Of a stretch of 64,000 nt of DNA, positions 8,866 to 17,908 are shown piece by piece (within the stretch, counting starts at the first letter, position 1; every line of letters starts with the position of its first letter). Below the pieces are notes generated by a model that did no database searches, was not told the origin of the DNA, and saw only the letters and a program-made list of their open reading frames with translations. The DNA is taken from contig NZ_CANNFF010000003.1 in the NCBI RefSeq assembly GCF_947503855.1, positions 246,062 to 310,061 on the forward strand. The letters run 5' to 3'. This DNA is from an uncultured Polaribacter sp. Its GTDB lineage: Bacteria > Bacteroidota > Bacteroidia > Flavobacteriales > Flavobacteriaceae. A program made the position numbers and the translations under genes.

Positions 8866-10254
8866 TTATAATTTACTTATGTATTCTGGATTTTTAGTTG
8901 TTGGAATTGGCGCATTGGTATCATTCCACCATTGTTTTAACAAGGTTAATAATTCAGTTGCTTTTTCAGGATTTACTTCTGAAAGATTATTTCTTTCTCC
9001 TATATCTTCAGATAAATTATACAACTCAATAGCATTGTCTTCAAAGTAATAATGAAGTTTCCAATCCCCTTTTCTTACTACAGATCCTGGACGCGTTCTA
9101 AATAAAGGATCACGATTTTCGTTATCGTTTACATTATAAGCCTGTAAATAAATAGGGAAATGCCAAAATAAAGGACGTTCAAAAACTTCTACTTCTTTTT
9201 CTAAAACAGGTGATAAATTATTACCATCCAATTGAAGTGAGCTAGCATCAATACCTGCATATTGCAATACCGTTGGAAAAATATCTAAATTCGTTATCGG
9301 AATTTCACTCTTCGTATTCGGTTGAATCTTACTATTTAATACAAAGAAAAAAGGCTCTCTAATACCACCTTCATAATAGCTACCTTTTCCTGCTCTTAAT
9401 GGTTTTTGTTTCGTAATTCCATACAAACCGCCATTGTCGGAAGTAAAAACAATTAAGGTATTCTCTAAAAGAGACCTTTCTTTTAGCTTATTGATAAGTA
9501 GTCCTATGTTTCTATCTAGATTATCTACCATAGAAGCATATTCCGCGTTACCTTGACCTTGCCAAGGTGTTTTTTTCTCATATTTAGGAACAATACTGTC
9601 TATTGGCATTATAGGCACATGAACTGCATAAGGCGAATAGTTCAAATAAAAAGGTTTTTGAACAGTATCTACAAACTTTAAAGCATTTTCCATCACCAAA
9701 TCAGTCAAATATTGGCTATTGCCTTTTTCTATCTTTACATTTTTATAGGGTGGATAATAACTTCTGGGTAGACCATTGTGTCCTCCAGCAATATTTACAT
9801 CAAATCCATATTCTAGAGGATTATCACTTAAATGCCACTTTCCTGCATGACAGGTTATATAGCCATTTTCGTGCAACACCTCTGGTAAAATATGATGTTC
9901 TGGTGATAAAGTATGAGTGTTTTTAATAGGGATTATTTTTCTGTCTTCAGATTTACCTCTAGTTGACGGACTCACTGTATAAACCCCATGACGTGGTGCC
10001 CATTGCCCAGTCATTAAATTAGCTCTACTAGGGGCACAATTGGAAGCAGATGCATACCCATTTGTAAATACCATTCCTAAGCTAGATAGGTAATCTATAT
10101 TAGGTGTTTCATAGTATTTGCTTCCCATAAAACCAACATCTTTCCAGCCCATATCATCAACATTTATAATGATTATGTTTGGTACTACATTCTCTTTTTT
10201 TGTAGCACATGCTACACTAATTAATACTAATATGTACAAAGGTATTTTTCGCAT
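8866..10254 (-). CDS. Lipoprotein sulfatase, S1 (FGly) family
   Basis: A 462-residue arylsulfatase-type enzyme. A short signal ends in a lipobox (ISVAC, C16), so it is probably a periplasmic or surface lipoprotein. The formylglycine signature is NCAPSRANLMTG with C73 as the residue to be oxidised. Metal-binding Asp pairs appear in NVDDMGW (D33, D34) and TSDNGG, and GKWHL supplies the family Lys/His. It would hydrolyse a sulfate ester on rhamnose or uronic/xylose residues of oligosaccharides; the position is not readable from sequence and the S1 subfamily is not assigned. It lies between a GH106 rhamnosidase (64 bp upstream) and RhaT (24 bp downstream). Maturation needs an FGly-generating or anaerobic maturase enzyme, not encoded in this window. 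Confidence 0.92.
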   Translation of the reverse strand: MRKIPLYILVLISVACATKKENVVPNIIIINVDDMGWKDVGFMGSKYYETPNIDYLSSLGMVFTNGYASASNCAPSRANLMTGQWAPRHGVYTVSPSTRGKSEDRKIIPIKNTHTLSPEHHILPEVLHENGYITCHAGKWHLSDNPLEYGFDVNIAGGHNGLPRSYYPPYKNVKIEKGNSQYLTDLVMENALKFVDTVQKPFYLNYSPYAVHVPIMPIDSIVPKYEKKTPWQGQGNAEYASMVDNLDRNIGLLINKLKERSLLENTLIVFTSDNGGLYGITKQKPLRAGKGSYYEGGIREPFFFVLNSKIQPNTKSEIPITNLDIFPTVLQYAGIDASSLQLDGNNLSPVLEKEVEVFERPLFWHFPIYLQAYNVNDNENRDPLFRTRPGSVVRKGDWKLHYYFEDNAIELYNLSEDIGERNNLSEVNPEKATELLTLLKQWWNDTNAPIPTTKNPEYISKL

Positions 10255-10318
10255 TGTATTTTAATTTATGAGCTAATTTAAAATATAAATCAACTTCAAT
10301 AGACTTTATTTTAATTTT

Positions 10319-13300
10319 CTATAACTTCTTGACTTTTGAAACAATAATTCTAACCGGACCTATTAAACCAGAGGGCAACAATTCTGAGTTTTTATTGTAA
10401 TGTTTAAACCCAGCTAAAGTTATACGTTCTGTTGGTCTATTGGTATTGTTTAAAAGCCACTTGGGCCAATCTTTTATATGTGGTCCTCTGCGCTCGTAAT
10501 CTAACTCCATCTGCTCGTCGCCAATTAATCTATTTGGCCAAAGGTTAGTAATTTTTACTTCAAGTGTGTTGGTGCCCTTTAAGATTGCATTATCAAGATT
10601 GATTCTGTATGGGGTTTTCCATAAAATTCCAAGGTTTTCTCCATTAAGAATCACTTCAGCAATTACCATAACATTACTTAAATCTAATTCAAAAGAATAA
10701 CACGATTTTATAAGTTTTGTAGGGATTTGAAACTCTTTTTTATAGCTAGCTGTCCCCGAAAAGTAACGAATATCTTTTTCTGAAGCAACCGACCAAGAAA
10801 TTAATTGATTAAATGTAGTTTCTAAAATATCTTTGTTTATTAGTGGGAAGCTTACTTGCCAATCATTAGAGATATCAATAGGTTTAGGTATCGATTTTAC
10901 TTTTAATGTTTTCGTTTTTCCTTTTGACGAACGATAGGTTATTTCACCAGTATAAGGGGTAACCCAAGCAACTCCATTGTTGTCGTAAATTATTTTAGAT
11001 TTAGGTCTTTCCTGTGTCAACTTTAGAATATTTCCTTCAGAAACAATAATGCTTTTCTTTTCGTTATTAATCGTATAGCTAACACGTAAAGAGTTCTTAG
11101 TATCATTTTTTTCTTTTAAAAAACGATCGTTTACAGAAATTTCATAAGTACCAGATTCTACGATTGATTTTACTTTTTCTGTAACATCGTAAATAGGTTT
11201 GTTAGAAGGAATGCTATTTATTCCTCTCGCAAATTTTCCGAAGACCGCTTTTACAACGACTAATTTTCCTTTGTTGGTAGCATCTATATGTAACCACTCT
11301 TTTTCCATGGCATTTTTTTCGTGTAGCGTTTCACCAACTTTATATTGAACACGTAATTCTTTTTTATAGCCAGGTGCTGGGTCTCCAGAACAAAGACTGC
11401 GAGTTGCATGTATCGATAATTTATTATCAACAACGCTTTTTGCAACTTTTTCTGTAACATCAACCAAGCCATCAGGTAAAAATGTTCCGTATTCAGCTTT
11501 TATGATTTTTAGAGTAGAAGGAGAAGTTGATTTAGGTTTTTGAGTAGTGATGGCAGCACTTACAATGTGATCTTCTGAAGTTATAGGTTCTTTAAACACA
11601 ACAAATACAGAGCCTTGAGGTTCAAAAGGAATTGATACTGTTGTGGTACCATCACCATTGTTTTTCCATACTGAAGCATTAGTAATTTCTCCTGTTTCTG
11701 CATTCCAAAGTTCTGGTTGTTTTCCTGTAACTCGAAAACGACAGTCTAATTCTCGACTTTCTTTTTTTGAATTTACTACAAAATAGATGTCGCTATTTTT
11801 AGTTTTTCTGTGAATAAAATCGATAGCGGCATTGGTATCGTTTTCAATTGAAAAATCTGGAAGCAATACCCAGTTTTTTAAAACATCTAAAATCGAGTTG
11901 TCTTTAACAATACCCGAATTCCATAAATTATCAGCTAACTCAACTACCTTTTCATCGCAAGTAGGATACTTTTCAAGACTTGGCGATTTTTTTGGTTTTG
12001 AGCCAATAATTTGTGCGCCCAAGTTAGCTAATTCTTTAATTTTAGTTAGTGTTTTTGGTGTCATCCATTCAATTGAAGGCAATACCAAAACTTTGTATTT
12101 TTCTCCTACAGAAGTTTGAATAAGACCGTCTTTTACTGTTAATGTATGTATTTTGTTTGACCCAATCACATCATAATCATATCCAAGTTCTTTTATTTCT
12201 GGCATTAAAAGCGCATCATTTGGAGATGCCTCTCCTGTAAAAACCAAGACATCGGCTACCGAGGTGCCTTGTTGTAGTAAAAACTGACCTCTGCTAATAT
12301 AATTTACAAAAGGTTTACTCTGATTCCACCACGTATTTAAACGGTTAAAATCCGTTCCAAAAACTTGTAAAGTCAATCCAGGTCCTACATTCCAAGGTTG
12401 GTGTACATAACAGTGAAAAACAAAACGATTGATACCTTGCGCCCAGGCCAAGTCGCCCATGGCTTTTAGCGTACCTGGGTGTTGGTTCCAGCCGCCCATA
12501 CCCGTAAAAGATTCTGCTTCGGCAATGGGGCTTCCATTTAATTTAGCAATCGAAGCAACAAATTTGGGCGAATCAAAAAACGCCAAACTTCCACTCCAAA
12601 ATTCAGACATCACCACATCAGCAGTTGCACCAACTTGCATGCTATCAAATGGTCCCCAGTAAGGTTCTGTAGAAAATTGCATGCCGTTTTTATGGCAAAG
12701 TTCTCCGAAATAACCGTAATAATTCTTAGCGATTAAATCTCCAATCGTACGTCTAAAATCCCAAAGAAATCGTTCAGTTTTTTCGCCACTTTCTATATAG
12801 TAACCGGCTAAAGCAGGTAAATATGCTTTACAGTTGTAAGAACGAAGGTTTTTAAATTCTTCTACAAAATTAGCTGTCCAGTTTGTTGTACCTACCTCGT
12901 AGCTATCAATATGGCATCTTGTAACAGCAGTACCTATTAAAGTGTCTAATTTTTTAATAATCGGCTGTATGCCTCCTTGCCAAAAAATATCTACAGCCTT
13001 TTTGTTCATTTTATCACACTCTAAACCGCGTCCGCCATCACTCGGAAAACGATTTTTTTCGCCGGTAGGCGTGTGTCCAATACGTAAAATAACCCATTCG
13101 CCTTTAGGTACTTGCCATTTTAAGACCCCATCTTTAGTAAGTTTTGATGTCAAATCAATAATTTCTGCTTTTTTAACTATTGCCAAATCAGAAACATTCT
13201 TATTATCAGGCGTTAGGTGGTTTCTAACTTTATGCGAAAGTATTTTTGTATCTAATTCGTCAATACGCTGGTCGTTTTTAGGTTTAGGAAAAGCAAGAAT

Positions 13301-13801
13301 GGCAATGTCTCTATAATAATTTAGGTGGGTTTTTGGTTGAGGCAGTTTAGCATTAAATGATTTGTTACCAGTGTACACTATTTCTGAAAAAACCAGTTCT
13401 TGCATCGCATATTCTGGGGTAATTGATGGTCCGCCTGTTGACGACCAACCAGCACCATTATGAAAACTCAACTCGAGTTCTAGTCGTTTGGCCTCCGAGG
13501 CAGCAAAATGAAATAAATCTAGCCACTCAGTACTTAAATAATCGGCAAAACCTTTCGGGTTTCCTAAATTCACATTAAAAATCAGAGCGCCTTGAATGCC
13601 AACCTTTTTCATAGCTTCTAAGTCGGCTGTTATACCTTCTTTTGTTACATTTCCGTTTATCCAAAACCACATAGTACGTGGTTTCGCCGATGCTGGTGGA
13701 TTCTGAAAATTTTGCTCTAAGGATGTATTTTGGGCAAATAAACCTGGCACAAAAAAATTCAGAACTAACCCTATAAACAGCGTTTTATATAGTATTTTCA
13801 T
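10319..13801 (-). CDS. GH106-like alpha-L-rhamnosidase
   Basis: A 1160-residue protein with a Sec signal (residues 1-24, ending LFAQ). The N-terminal signature PRTMWFWINGNVTKEGI followed by AMKKVGIQGALIF is typical of GH106-type large rhamnosidases, as are LSFHNGAGWSSTGGP, the GLECDKMNKKAVD region and a C-terminal beta-sandwich with the conserved ending GLIGPVRI. The barrel lies roughly at 30-600; the rest is beta-rich accessory domains. GH106 enzymes remove terminal alpha-L-rhamnose by inversion in a calcium-dependent way. Two other GH106-like proteins in this window (26050-29304, 54502-57972) share the layout but are clearly diverged. It follows the isomerase by 11 bp, so release and use of rhamnose are co-expressed. 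Confidence 0.85.
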   Translation of the reverse strand: MKILYKTLFIGLVLNFFVPGLFAQNTSLEQNFQNPPASAKPRTMWFWINGNVTKEGITADLEAMKKVGIQGALIFNVNLGNPKGFADYLSTEWLDLFHFAASEAKRLELELSFHNGAGWSSTGGPSITPEYAMQELVFSEIVYTGNKSFNAKLPQPKTHLNYYRDIAILAFPKPKNDQRIDELDTKILSHKVRNHLTPDNKNVSDLAIVKKAEIIDLTSKLTKDGVLKWQVPKGEWVILRIGHTPTGEKNRFPSDGGRGLECDKMNKKAVDIFWQGGIQPIIKKLDTLIGTAVTRCHIDSYEVGTTNWTANFVEEFKNLRSYNCKAYLPALAGYYIESGEKTERFLWDFRRTIGDLIAKNYYGYFGELCHKNGMQFSTEPYWGPFDSMQVGATADVVMSEFWSGSLAFFDSPKFVASIAKLNGSPIAEAESFTGMGGWNQHPGTLKAMGDLAWAQGINRFVFHCYVHQPWNVGPGLTLQVFGTDFNRLNTWWNQSKPFVNYISRGQFLLQQGTSVADVLVFTGEASPNDALLMPEIKELGYDYDVIGSNKIHTLTVKDGLIQTSVGEKYKVLVLPSIEWMTPKTLTKIKELANLGAQIIGSKPKKSPSLEKYPTCDEKVVELADNLWNSGIVKDNSILDVLKNWVLLPDFSIENDTNAAIDFIHRKTKNSDIYFVVNSKKESRELDCRFRVTGKQPELWNAETGEITNASVWKNNGDGTTTVSIPFEPQGSVFVVFKEPITSEDHIVSAAITTQKPKSTSPSTLKIIKAEYGTFLPDGLVDVTEKVAKSVVDNKLSIHATRSLCSGDPAPGYKKELRVQYKVGETLHEKNAMEKEWLHIDATNKGKLVVVKAVFGKFARGINSIPSNKPIYDVTEKVKSIVESGTYEISVNDRFLKEKNDTKNSLRVSYTINNEKKSIIVSEGNILKLTQERPKSKIIYDNNGVAWVTPYTGEITYRSSKGKTKTLKVKSIPKPIDISNDWQVSFPLINKDILETTFNQLISWSVASEKDIRYFSGTASYKKEFQIPTKLIKSCYSFELDLSNVMVIAEVILNGENLGILWKTPYRINLDNAILKGTNTLEVKITNLWPNRLIGDEQMELDYERRGPHIKDWPKWLLNNTNRPTERITLAGFKHYNKNSELLPSGLIGPVRIIVSKVKKL

Positions 13802-13812
13802 CCTTTTTATCT

Positions 13813-15225
13813 TTAACAGATTCTAACTACTCTAAGATTTAATATTTTTCCTAATTTATCAATTTTGTCAACAATATGACCTACACCAATAGCACAATGG
13901 TGAGATGGACCTTGTTTAGACCACTCATTCATAAAAGCTCTTGCACCTATTGAAAAACGGTATCGACTATTTGTATTTCCTATTTGTAATATTGGACCTT
14001 CTACTGATTCTCCTTCAGCAACCAATAAGAATACATCATCTTTACCTTCAACAACAGACAACAAAGTTACAGGACCATGCTTTACAGTCATTTGAATGGA
14101 TAAGCCTTTTCCTGGTTTTCCATGATACACCGGTAATGGCACTAATTGTACATTACCTTCTGCAATGGCAAAATGTGCAGGTCCATCATGACCTAACATA
14201 ACGATATCATCATTAAAATCCATGGCATAAAACTCCGAAAACGAACCTCCAACACCAAAGGCATCCATAATTTTCATGGCTTGGGCATTTTTCACTTCAT
14301 ATTCGCCTGCAACTGGCACATTTTTCCCTGTCAATAAGGTATTTCCTGCTATAACAGAAGTTACAATATTTTCATATTCGTTTCCTGATTCCCCTTCATA
14401 ATAATATGCTAAAGAACCTAAATCGTGGTTTTTAACCAATTTATCTAAAGCTATTGAGGTTTTTGCTGCGCGTACCAATTCTTCTTCTTCACAAGCATCA
14501 ATCACTTCAAAGGTACTTTGGAATTCAGTTATTTTTTCATCAACCTCGTCATCTGTAACTGCATCTCTGTACTTTTTTACCTCACACATTTCGACAATTT
14601 CTATATGCGTTCCAAAAGCTGAAGATTGTTTTGTTAAATCGGAATATACGTCTAACATACCTGCATAATAATGTCCTAAAACACCGAGTCTATTATTTTG
14701 CATTATCGAAGCGACTTTTGTAGCATCTATCCAATCCTGAATTTCGTCCCAAACGACTTGCTCTCCTAAATAACCTGTTACAAATTCGTAATCTATTCCT
14801 GCACGATTAAACACATTTGCAAATTCTGGTACCGAACAAGCCTGACAATGTGCTAACCACTCTCCAGTCATTTTACCACGATCTCCCAAAGCATTAAAAC
14901 TCTCATAATCAATAGCTGCTACAGGTTGAATATTTAAAATCACTACCGGACATTTTACTTTCTGAACCACAGGTAAAACTGTAGATGATAAGGCATAGGT
15001 AGATATATATAAAAACAAGATATCTACATCTTCTGTTTTTAATATCTGAGCTTTTTCTCTTGCTACCACTGGAGAATCTACCAAACCAACATTGACTACC
15101 TTAGCTCCAAAACTTTCCATTTTAGTTGCTATTTGTTGTTGATAACCTTCTAACCGTTCTAATAAGCCTTCAAATTGCGGCCAATAGGTATCTAAGCCAA
15201 TACCAAATAATCCTACTTTTATCAT
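13813..15225 (-). CDS. L-fucose/L-arabinose isomerase-like sugar isomerase
   Basis: A 470-residue cytosolic protein (no signal peptide). It resembles the L-fucose/L-arabinose isomerase superfamily: an N-terminal Rossmann-like part (VGLFGIGLDTYWPQFEG, DILFLYISTYALSS), a middle region ending GEYEVKNAQAMKIMDAFG, and a C-terminal half with GHDGPAHFAI and GPSHHCAIGVGH. These contribute Glu and His side chains of the kind that bind the catalytic metal in this superfamily. It would convert an aldose to a ketose. In this context L-rhamnose, L-fucose or L-arabinose are candidates, with rhamnose favoured because RhaT and a rhamnosidase are in the same operon. Kinase and aldolase partners are not in the window. 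Confidence 0.8.
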   Translation of the reverse strand: MIKVGLFGIGLDTYWPQFEGLLERLEGYQQQIATKMESFGAKVVNVGLVDSPVVAREKAQILKTEDVDILFLYISTYALSSTVLPVVQKVKCPVVILNIQPVAAIDYESFNALGDRGKMTGEWLAHCQACSVPEFANVFNRAGIDYEFVTGYLGEQVVWDEIQDWIDATKVASIMQNNRLGVLGHYYAGMLDVYSDLTKQSSAFGTHIEIVEMCEVKKYRDAVTDDEVDEKITEFQSTFEVIDACEEEELVRAAKTSIALDKLVKNHDLGSLAYYYEGESGNEYENIVTSVIAGNTLLTGKNVPVAGEYEVKNAQAMKIMDAFGVGGSFSEFYAMDFNDDIVMLGHDGPAHFAIAEGNVQLVPLPVYHGKPGKGLSIQMTVKHGPVTLLSVVEGKDDVFLLVAEGESVEGPILQIGNTNSRYRFSIGARAFMNEWSKQGPSHHCAIGVGHIVDKIDKLGKILNLRVVRIC

Positions 15226-15259
15226 TTTAATTTTGTTTTATATTTATTTGCATTGAAAA

Positions 15260-16696
15260 CTAGTTTTTGTCTAATCGAGCATTCAACTTTTTCTTTAACT
15301 CTTTGACTAATTCTTTTTGTTCCTCAGCAATGTTTTTTGTTTCCTTTTCTTTTGATGTATGAGCATACAACTCTACAAATCCATCTTTATGAAGAGTCAA
15401 CCTATGTGTTGATGTTCTAATCGTTGAAGCTTTATTATTGTAAGCTATAGCGTCGTGTCCAGTAGTATTCGGTGCTTCTAATATCTTTTTTAGTGACACA
15501 CCATAGCTATGTTCAGGAATTTCAATTCCAGCTAAATCGCATAGAGTTGGGAATATATCGACTGTTTCAACAATGGCATTTGCGTTAGCACCTTTATGTT
15601 TCATTTCTGGATAATGAATTATTAAAGGCGCATGTAACGATTCCTCGAACAAACTGTGTTTTCCCCAAATTGCATGTTCTCCTAAATGCCAACCATGGTC
15701 TCCCCAAAGTACAACAATAGTATTTTTGTCTGCTCCTGTTTTTTTTAATGTTGCAAGAATTTTGCCAACTTGAGCATCTGCAAAACTCACACATGCAGCA
15801 TAATGACGACGCACATCATTAGCAAAATCAGCATCTGTATTAGGATTTTTACCCCAACGTTTGTATTTCATAAATTCACCCGATTCATGCCATGTGGTTT
15901 TCCCTTTTGGTTTTTGAGGGTTTTTTATTTCGGGAAGGGCTACACCATCGTACCTATCATAATACTTTTTTGGTGTACCAAAAGGTAGGTGTGGTTTTAT
16001 AATTCCAACAGCTAGAAAAAATGGATTTTCATTATTGTTAGTAAGTGTTTTTAGTTGGTTTATAGATTCATTTGTAATTGCTCCATCTGGATAAATATTG
16101 TCATCTCCTTCTACTGTCTCAAAAACATCCATATTGCCTGATTTTACTCGAATTTGTCCATTGGCTAATCCATGCATTGCTCCGCGCGGATGTTCCCATT
16201 CTGCAACCGGCATCAAATGTTTATCCCATGCATTGGGCATTTCAATTTTTGTACTATCATTCCAATTCTTACCACCTCTTCCTCCTGGGTGATGAGAAAC
16301 TTTCCCTACAGAAATTGTCGTATAACCATGTGCTTTAAACCACTCTGGCATACTTTTATCTATTTCTTGATTACCTTCGTTTATTTTATTTGCTCTTCGA
16401 AAAAGTGCATTATTTCCTGCTGGACCATATTGTCCTGTCAGTAAGGTATATCTAGATGGTCCACAACTTGGAGAATTTACAAAATGTCTTTGAAATTTAA
16501 CTCCCTTTTCTGCTAAGGCGTCAATATTTGGAGAACTGATATACTTAGCTCCGAAACTCTTTAACTCTGGACGGAGATCATCCACACAAATGAGTAAAAC
16601 ATTAGGTTTTTGAGTAACTTGTACTTTTTTACAATTCGTTATTATAAAAAAAGAAAATATAGTGTAAAAAAAAGGCAGTATTTTTTTAACTCTCAT
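15260..16696 (-). CDS. Lipoprotein sulfatase, iduronate-2-sulfatase-like (S1_7 type)
   Basis: A 478-residue sulfatase with a lipoprotein signal (IITNC, C22). The FGly motif is [12 protein letters not shown] (C78) and metal ligands include D39 and D40 (ICVDDLRPE) plus [25 protein letters not shown] and the first-domain layout match iduronate-2-sulfatase-like S1_7 enzymes. An S1_7 sulfatase is known from the ulvan locus of Formosa agariphila, where it acts on sulfated rhamnose; that is recalled knowledge and not proof for this protein. It is the first gene of the operon that continues with isomerase, GH106, sulfatase and RhaT. A canonical promoter candidate is at 16862-16892, leaving a leader of roughly 160 bases. 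Confidence 0.9.
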   Translation of the reverse strand: MRVKKILPFFYTIFSFFIITNCKKVQVTQKPNVLLICVDDLRPELKSFGAKYISSPNIDALAEKGVKFQRHFVNSPSCGPSRYTLLTGQYGPAGNNALFRRANKINEGNQEIDKSMPEWFKAHGYTTISVGKVSHHPGGRGGKNWNDSTKIEMPNAWDKHLMPVAEWEHPRGAMHGLANGQIRVKSGNMDVFETVEGDDNIYPDGAITNESINQLKTLTNNNENPFFLAVGIIKPHLPFGTPKKYYDRYDGVALPEIKNPQKPKGKTTWHESGEFMKYKRWGKNPNTDADFANDVRRHYAACVSFADAQVGKILATLKKTGADKNTIVVLWGDHGWHLGEHAIWGKHSLFEESLHAPLIIHYPEMKHKGANANAIVETVDIFPTLCDLAGIEIPEHSYGVSLKKILEAPNTTGHDAIAYNNKASTIRTSTHRLTLHKDGFVELYAHTSKEKETKNIAEEQKELVKELKKKLNARLDKN

Positions 16697-16969
16697 TATT
16701 ATATTCTTAATTAATTTTTTTCATCGTTTTCAATTGTCTTCTCAAATTTTCTTTTTGATTTAAACTTCCTGAATCAATACTAAATAATTAAATATTGAAA
16801 AAGATTTTTGATCATTAATAGCATTTTTTGATTTATTCAAAACGAAAGTTCTTATAATAGTTAAAAGTAAATTACGTAGAAAACGACACAAATAACAATT
16901 GACGTTTTGATATATTTATTACACAAAATGATATCAATTATTACAATGCGTTGTTCTAAATTATCTTAT
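16697..16969. other. AT-rich intergenic leader
   Basis: Together with the adjacent remnant this makes the longest gene-free gap in the window (16697-17126). Apart from the promoter candidate at 16862-16892 it holds no credible gene, RNA or strong hairpin. A lone TTCCTGAATC near 16767-16776 resembles one unit of the locus operator but has no tandem partner. Confidence 0.6.
16862..16892 (-). promoter_or_regulatory. Bacteroidetes-type promoter (-33 TTTG, -7 TACTTTTA)
   Basis: On the minus strand, TTTG (16889-16892) is separated by exactly 19 bases from TACTTTTA (16862-16869). The latter is one mismatch from the Bacteroidetes -7 consensus TAnnTTTG. The spacing equals the -33/-7 distance known for this phylum. 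Transcription would begin near 16855 and drive the sulfatase-isomerase-GH106-sulfatase-RhaT operon. Unlike the lyase promoters, it has no tandem TATCCTG repeat. Confidence 0.45.
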
Positions 16970-17095
16970 TTAGATTTCAATATACAATTCACTTACTTTT
17001 TTTAATCTATCTCTATCCAGTTCTACACCAAAACCTGGTTCTGATTTATAAGAGTAATAACCATTGCTTCCTTTTTAGGAGCTAAACTTCATCAT
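16970..17095 (-). pseudogene. 3' remnant of an enolase-superfamily gene
   Basis: The minus strand encodes the residues NGYYSYKSEPGFGVEL followed by DRDRLKKVSELYIEI and a stop at 16970-16972. This matches the C-terminal 31 residues of the intact enolase-superfamily protein at 20312-21541 at 24 of 31 positions. An in-frame stop (plus-strand TTA, 17075-17077) breaks the frame just upstream, and homology fades by ~17095. No start or catalytic part remains. It is therefore a decayed relic left after most of a paralogous gene was lost, not a small gene. Confidence 0.85.
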
Positions 17096-17126
17096 TTTTA
17101 TTCACTAAAACACCAATCCTTTAAAT

Positions 17127-17843
17127 CTATTTAAAATGCTTCATAATTTCTTTAGTAATCAACTCATGACCTTTTTCATTGGGATGATTTATTTGTGCCA
17201 TATACTTTTTAAGTTTCTTCTTTTTAGAATATAAGAATTCAAAAGCCTTATAACTATCAACTAATTCAACTTTATAAGTCTGAGCTAGTTTTCTTATCTG
17301 ATTAGCATGTTGCCAGAGTTTATTTTTAGGGTTATTATAATCAACCCTAGTGTCTGGGGATGGTGTTAACAGTATAACATGTATGTTATTTTTTAAAGCG
17401 CTTTCTATCATATATTCCCATGCTTGCTTTGCCTTTTCCAAACCTATTTTTCTATCATTTAAGCCATAATCTATACATAAGACATCTGGTTTATGATTTA
17501 AGACTTCATTATCAAACCTTTTTACACCTTTTACTGAATTTTCTCCACCAACTGCTGTAACAATAGCATTTACTACAGCATAAGGATATTTTTCTTTGAT
17601 TTTTCTTAAAACCTGATACGGGTAAGAAGACAACGTGTTTACCATAGGTGTTTTAAAATATCCCGAAGGCACACTATGCCCATGAAATACAATGTTTATA
17701 GTTTTATTGTTTGGCCATTTCTTTTTGAGTTCTTTCTTTATTTCCAATAAATAATCTTGGTCTTTTTTACTTTCGATTTCTACAACTTGAGCAAAAGTGA
17801 ACTGGCATAAAAGAAATACCGCATAAAAATAATTTCTCAACAT
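17127..17843 (-). CDS. SGNH/GDSL-type esterase
   Basis: A 238-residue secreted protein with a Sec signal (1-18, ending TFAQ). The SGNH blocks are visible: GHSVPSG with nucleophile S57, GGENS with the oxyanion Gly, GLND with N129, and NHPNEKGH with catalytic H220. The aspartate three residues before the His in many relatives is Gln here (Q217), so it may work as a Ser-His dyad. Such enzymes often remove acetyl or other acyl groups from polysaccharides. The substrate here is unknown, since ulvan acylation is not well established. It lies 65 bp downstream of the divergent GH78 gene and upstream of the enolase remnant. Confidence 0.8.
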   Translation of the reverse strand: MLRNYFYAVFLLCQFTFAQVVEIESKKDQDYLLEIKKELKKKWPNNKTINIVFHGHSVPSGYFKTPMVNTLSSYPYQVLRKIKEKYPYAVVNAIVTAVGGENSVKGVKRFDNEVLNHKPDVLCIDYGLNDRKIGLEKAKQAWEYMIESALKNNIHVILLTPSPDTRVDYNNPKNKLWQHANQIRKLAQTYKVELVDSYKAFEFLYSKKKKLKKYMAQINHPNEKGHELITKEIMKHFK

Positions 17844-17908
17844 ATTTTAAAACAAATTAACCTAATAGTAAATCTCTAATTCTGAAAAGGTATAACTAAA
17901 ATATTTAA

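Noticed and set aside
12942..13316. Plus-strand open frame of 124 codons
   Set aside because: It lies wholly antisense within the GH106 gene 10319-13801, has no recognisable domain and no promoter, and its composition follows the opposite strand.
16760..16780. Possible seventh operator (TTCCTGAATC)
   Set aside because: Only one unit is present, with no second unit at a 10-bp distance. The promoter candidate nearby has its own -33 TTTG.
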